From assembly GCF_018449435.1 (NCBI RefSeq), contig NZ_JAHCMU010000019.1, forward strand, positions 1-64,000: a DNA stretch of 64,000 nucleotides. Direction: 5' to 3'. This document shows, piece after piece, positions 62,130 through 64,000 of this stretch (positions are counted from its first letter, which is position 1; every line of letters begins with the position of its first letter). A model generated the notes under the pieces. That model ran no database searches. It worked only from the letters and a program-made list of their open reading frames with translations, and was not told where the DNA came from. The translations under genes were made by a program, and so were the position numbers. This DNA is from Flagellimonas sp. 389 (GTDB taxonomy: Bacteria > Bacteroidota > Bacteroidia > Flavobacteriales > Flavobacteriaceae).

Positions 62130-63830
62130 TTAATTAATTCGATAGGTAATGATAAGTTGCGCACCTTCCTCTGGATTATCAGCATCATAGGTTTCAGCCT
62201 CACGTCCCACATCATTTTGTATAGCTCCAGCGGATACACCTGTAGCTTCAAAAATGAAGTTCATACTATTGCCTTGTGCCCAATCAACTCTTGCAATAAT
62301 TTCACTAATGATAGTGGAAATGTCAACTGTAGTTGTATCTTCAATAGGGGTGTCGGAACCTATCCATTCTGGAATATTCCATACTGCATTGGCTGTGGTT
62401 AAAGGTCGATTCGATAGATTATTTATATCTTCAGTGTACGCTACAGCATTTCCGATATTCTCTCCAAAAATCGTCATTTCAGTAGGGTCTGCTCCTTCAG
62501 TTTGGTCTGCCACAAAAATTATACTTGCAGATTCGATTGTTACGCCATCTGGTATATCTACATTATTGAAGCGAAGTCCAATTTTTTGAAGACCAACAGG
62601 GTCTCCGCCGTCTGTAAATGTGTCAAATTCCCCTAATTCCAAATCACCACTGGTTAGTAGCATTCTTCCGTCCTCTGCTTCTTCAACATCGTCGTTTTCA
62701 TTATTAATAGCTATGGTTATTGTAACAATACTATTGTCAACAATAAAATCAATAGTGCTAGCCCCTACTTCACCATCGACTTCTACGGTTATTGGACCTA
62801 TCTCAGAGCCATCAGGCACTAAGACCGTTAGAGACGTTTCCGCACTTTCTGTTACCTCAGCAACAGTTCCATTAAAGCGAACAATATTTTCATCTAGAAT
62901 AGGACTAAAGTTAGCGCCATTAATAATCACTTCGGATTCAGGAGCTGCGGTTTCAGGTGAAAAAGATGCTATCGTGGGCACCGTGGCAAAATCTGTTTCG
63001 CTAAGGGCCAACAATTGTTCTATTTCAACTGCTATTTTTCCAGAATTGGCCTCTGGAGGAACAATTACCGTTAAACTTGTCGTTGAGGCCGAAACCACTT
63101 CCGCAAGTACACCATTGAAGGTGACATTATTGTTTACAGCTACGCGACTAAAATTAGTTCCCATTAGGGTTATTTCTTCACCTGCTACACCTTTTATAGG
63201 TTCAAAAGAAAGAATTACCGGTGTTATCGTAAAGATTTCCAAAGTAGCCGTTTGTTCCTGTACTTCAATAGTTAGTGGTCCAGTTGTTGCGCCTGCAGGT
63301 ATTTTCACTTCAAGTTCTGTTGCGGAAGCGTTGACAATTTCTGCTTCTATACTGTTAAACCTCACTATATTCTCTTCAACCGTGGCCCCAAAGTTTAACC
63401 CTTTAATGGTTATTGTTTCTCCTACTGCTGCCCCGGTAACACTCAATTCTGAAATAGAAGGAGCTGGAAATACCGTAAAAACCGGTCCTTCGATAGTAAA
63501 CTTTGCTTTTGAAACAGAAATAGGACCTGTGGTAGCTCCCTCGGGAACTGTTACCGTAAGTAATGTATCCGTTGCAGCAGTTACCGTTGCGGAAACTTCA
63601 TTAAAACTAACTTTATTGTTCACGGGGACCGGGCTAAAATCCGTACCCTTTATTAAAACAGTTGCGCCTACATCAGCTCTAGCCGGCGCAATACTGAAAA
63701 TAGTCTGTTCTATCTCTGCATCGGGAATCACCTTAAAGTCCTCATCTTCGCAAGATTCAATACTCAGAACAACTAGTAAAACCGAAAAGGCAATTGCTAA
63801 TACCCTTATTAATTTATATTGTGTTTTCAT
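62130..63830 (-). CDS. Surface lipoprotein with four IPT/TIG domains and a DNRLRE-like domain
   Basis: 566 residues. Lipobox LSIESC (Cys ~27). Four tandem IPT/TIG repeats of ~80 residues (about 43-365), each with (I/V)xSxxPxxAxxGxxVxIxGxNFSP-type starts and (L/V)TVxVPxGAxTGPIxV ends. From ~375 a beta-sandwich with GLRFNNVDIPDGVTIESASI, NAVWNIPEW and QLIITYRI matches the DNRLRE-like domain found with carbohydrate-active and adhesive proteins (from memory). It is the likely surface-binding partner of hydrolase B (9 bases downstream). The DNA of the repeats is only moderately similar, so the repeats are old. Confidence 0.87.
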   Translation of the reverse strand: MKTQYKLIRVLAIAFSVLLVVLSIESCEDEDFKVIPDAEIEQTIFSIAPARADVGATVLIKGTDFSPVPVNNKVSFNEVSATVTAATDTLLTVTVPEGATTGPISVSKAKFTIEGPVFTVFPAPSISELSVTGAAVGETITIKGLNFGATVEENIVRFNSIEAEIVNASATELEVKIPAGATTGPLTIEVQEQTATLEIFTITPVILSFEPIKGVAGEEITLMGTNFSRVAVNNNVTFNGVLAEVVSASTTSLTVIVPPEANSGKIAVEIEQLLALSETDFATVPTIASFSPETAAPESEVIINGANFSPILDENIVRFNGTVAEVTESAETSLTVLVPDGSEIGPITVEVDGEVGASTIDFIVDNSIVTITIAINNENDDVEEAEDGRMLLTSGDLELGEFDTFTDGGDPVGLQKIGLRFNNVDIPDGVTIESASIIFVADQTEGADPTEMTIFGENIGNAVAYTEDINNLSNRPLTTANAVWNIPEWIGSDTPIEDTTTVDISTIISEIIARVDWAQGNSMNFIFEATGVSAGAIQNDVGREAETYDADNPEEGAQLIITYRIN

Positions 63831-63852
63831 TTTTATTTTTTAAAGAGTTTGT

Positions 63853-64000
63853 CTATTCCGGAAGATAAATTAGCATCTCATCAAAATAGATGAACTCAGA
63901 ATTAGCTCCTGTTTTTGCATCTATTTTTAAGGTATATGCAGTGACCCCCTCAAAAAGCTCGGTGGTGGCTACATTCCATTGTCCCATATATGCCGTTTCA
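63853..64000 (-). CDS. C-terminal end of an unidentified gene (5' part outside window)
   Basis: The minus-strand frame from the right edge ends at TAG 63855-63853. About 48 residues are visible: AYMGQWNVATTELFEGV, AYTLKIDAKTG and FDEMLIYLPE. The FDEMLIY end is typical of beta-sandwich carbohydrate-binding-type modules (inference). It is 22 bases upstream of the TIG gene, so probably the same operon. Confidence 0.6.
   Translation of the reverse strand, partial: ETAYMGQWNVATTELFEGVTAYTLKIDAKTGANSEFIYFDEMLIYLPE

Noticed and set aside
62620..63843. A long plus-strand open frame of about 400 codons opposite the TIG-repeat lipoprotein
   Set aside because: It is a Ser/Thr/Val-rich antisense shadow of repetitive IPT/TIG coding; the minus-strand gene has a clear signal peptide, lipobox and domain pattern.

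Overview
This window is chromosomal DNA from a marine-type Flavobacteriaceae bacterium (phylum Bacteroidota). The evidence is a SusC/SusD-type TonB receptor and lipoprotein pair, a bacillithiol-synthesis glycosyltransferase (BshA), a NagZ/beta-lactamase two-domain hydrolase, TamB and LptD envelope-assembly proteins, many short lipoprotein signal peptides, few Shine-Dalgarno sequences, and several TAnnTTTG -7 elements typical of the phylum. One tRNA (Arg, anticodon TCT) is present. I see no rRNA, CRISPR array, prophage or insertion sequence.

Layout. Positions 1-863 hold the N-terminal part of a secreted protein with GC-rich, nearly identical fibronectin type III modules. Positions 1449-12436 form an AT-rich, co-directional block: a FemAB/GNAT-like transferase, an MBOAT O-acyltransferase, a membrane-anchored SGNH-like partner, then six tandem paralogues of a CelD-like GNAT transferase. 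This is the least ordinary part of the window. Positions 12519-24229 hold an OmpA protein and then a long minus-strand gene string (small lipoprotein, BshA, NagZ/beta-lactamase, conserved small protein, LamG-like protein, two Fe-S proteins, MlaD-like protein, cell-wall amidase), divergent from lptD. Positions 24360-38878 hold lptD, ridA, a BadF-type sugar kinase, gapA, pfkA, tamB, tsaD, a MopE-motif lipoprotein framed by direct non-coding repeats, a TfoX-like gene and rsmE.

Positions 38875-48669 hold a DUF1223 protein, a DUF4159/AI-2E-transporter/methyltransferase operon, a minus-strand trio (nucleotidase, esterase lipoprotein, VanX-like dipeptidase), an AGCS amino-acid symporter, an unassigned polytopic membrane protein and a secreted protein of unknown function. 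Positions 48712-57643 hold the SusD/SusC pair, two AraC regulators, the tRNA, galM and an ArsN2-like acetyltransferase. Positions 57828-64000 hold a decayed C-terminal fragment of aspartate ammonia-lyase, a calcineurin-like phosphatase lipoprotein, two related alpha/beta hydrolases, a lipoprotein with four IPT/TIG domains plus a DNRLRE-like domain, and the tail of one more gene.

Working together: the minus-strand string near 13-24 kb and lptD/tamB serve the cell envelope and redox balance; pfkA and gapA are adjacent glycolytic genes; the SusCD pair and the TIG/hydrolase locus look like surface nutrient-handling loci. The 1.4-12.4 kb block looks like an envelope or exopolymer modification locus whose substrate cannot be read from sequence.
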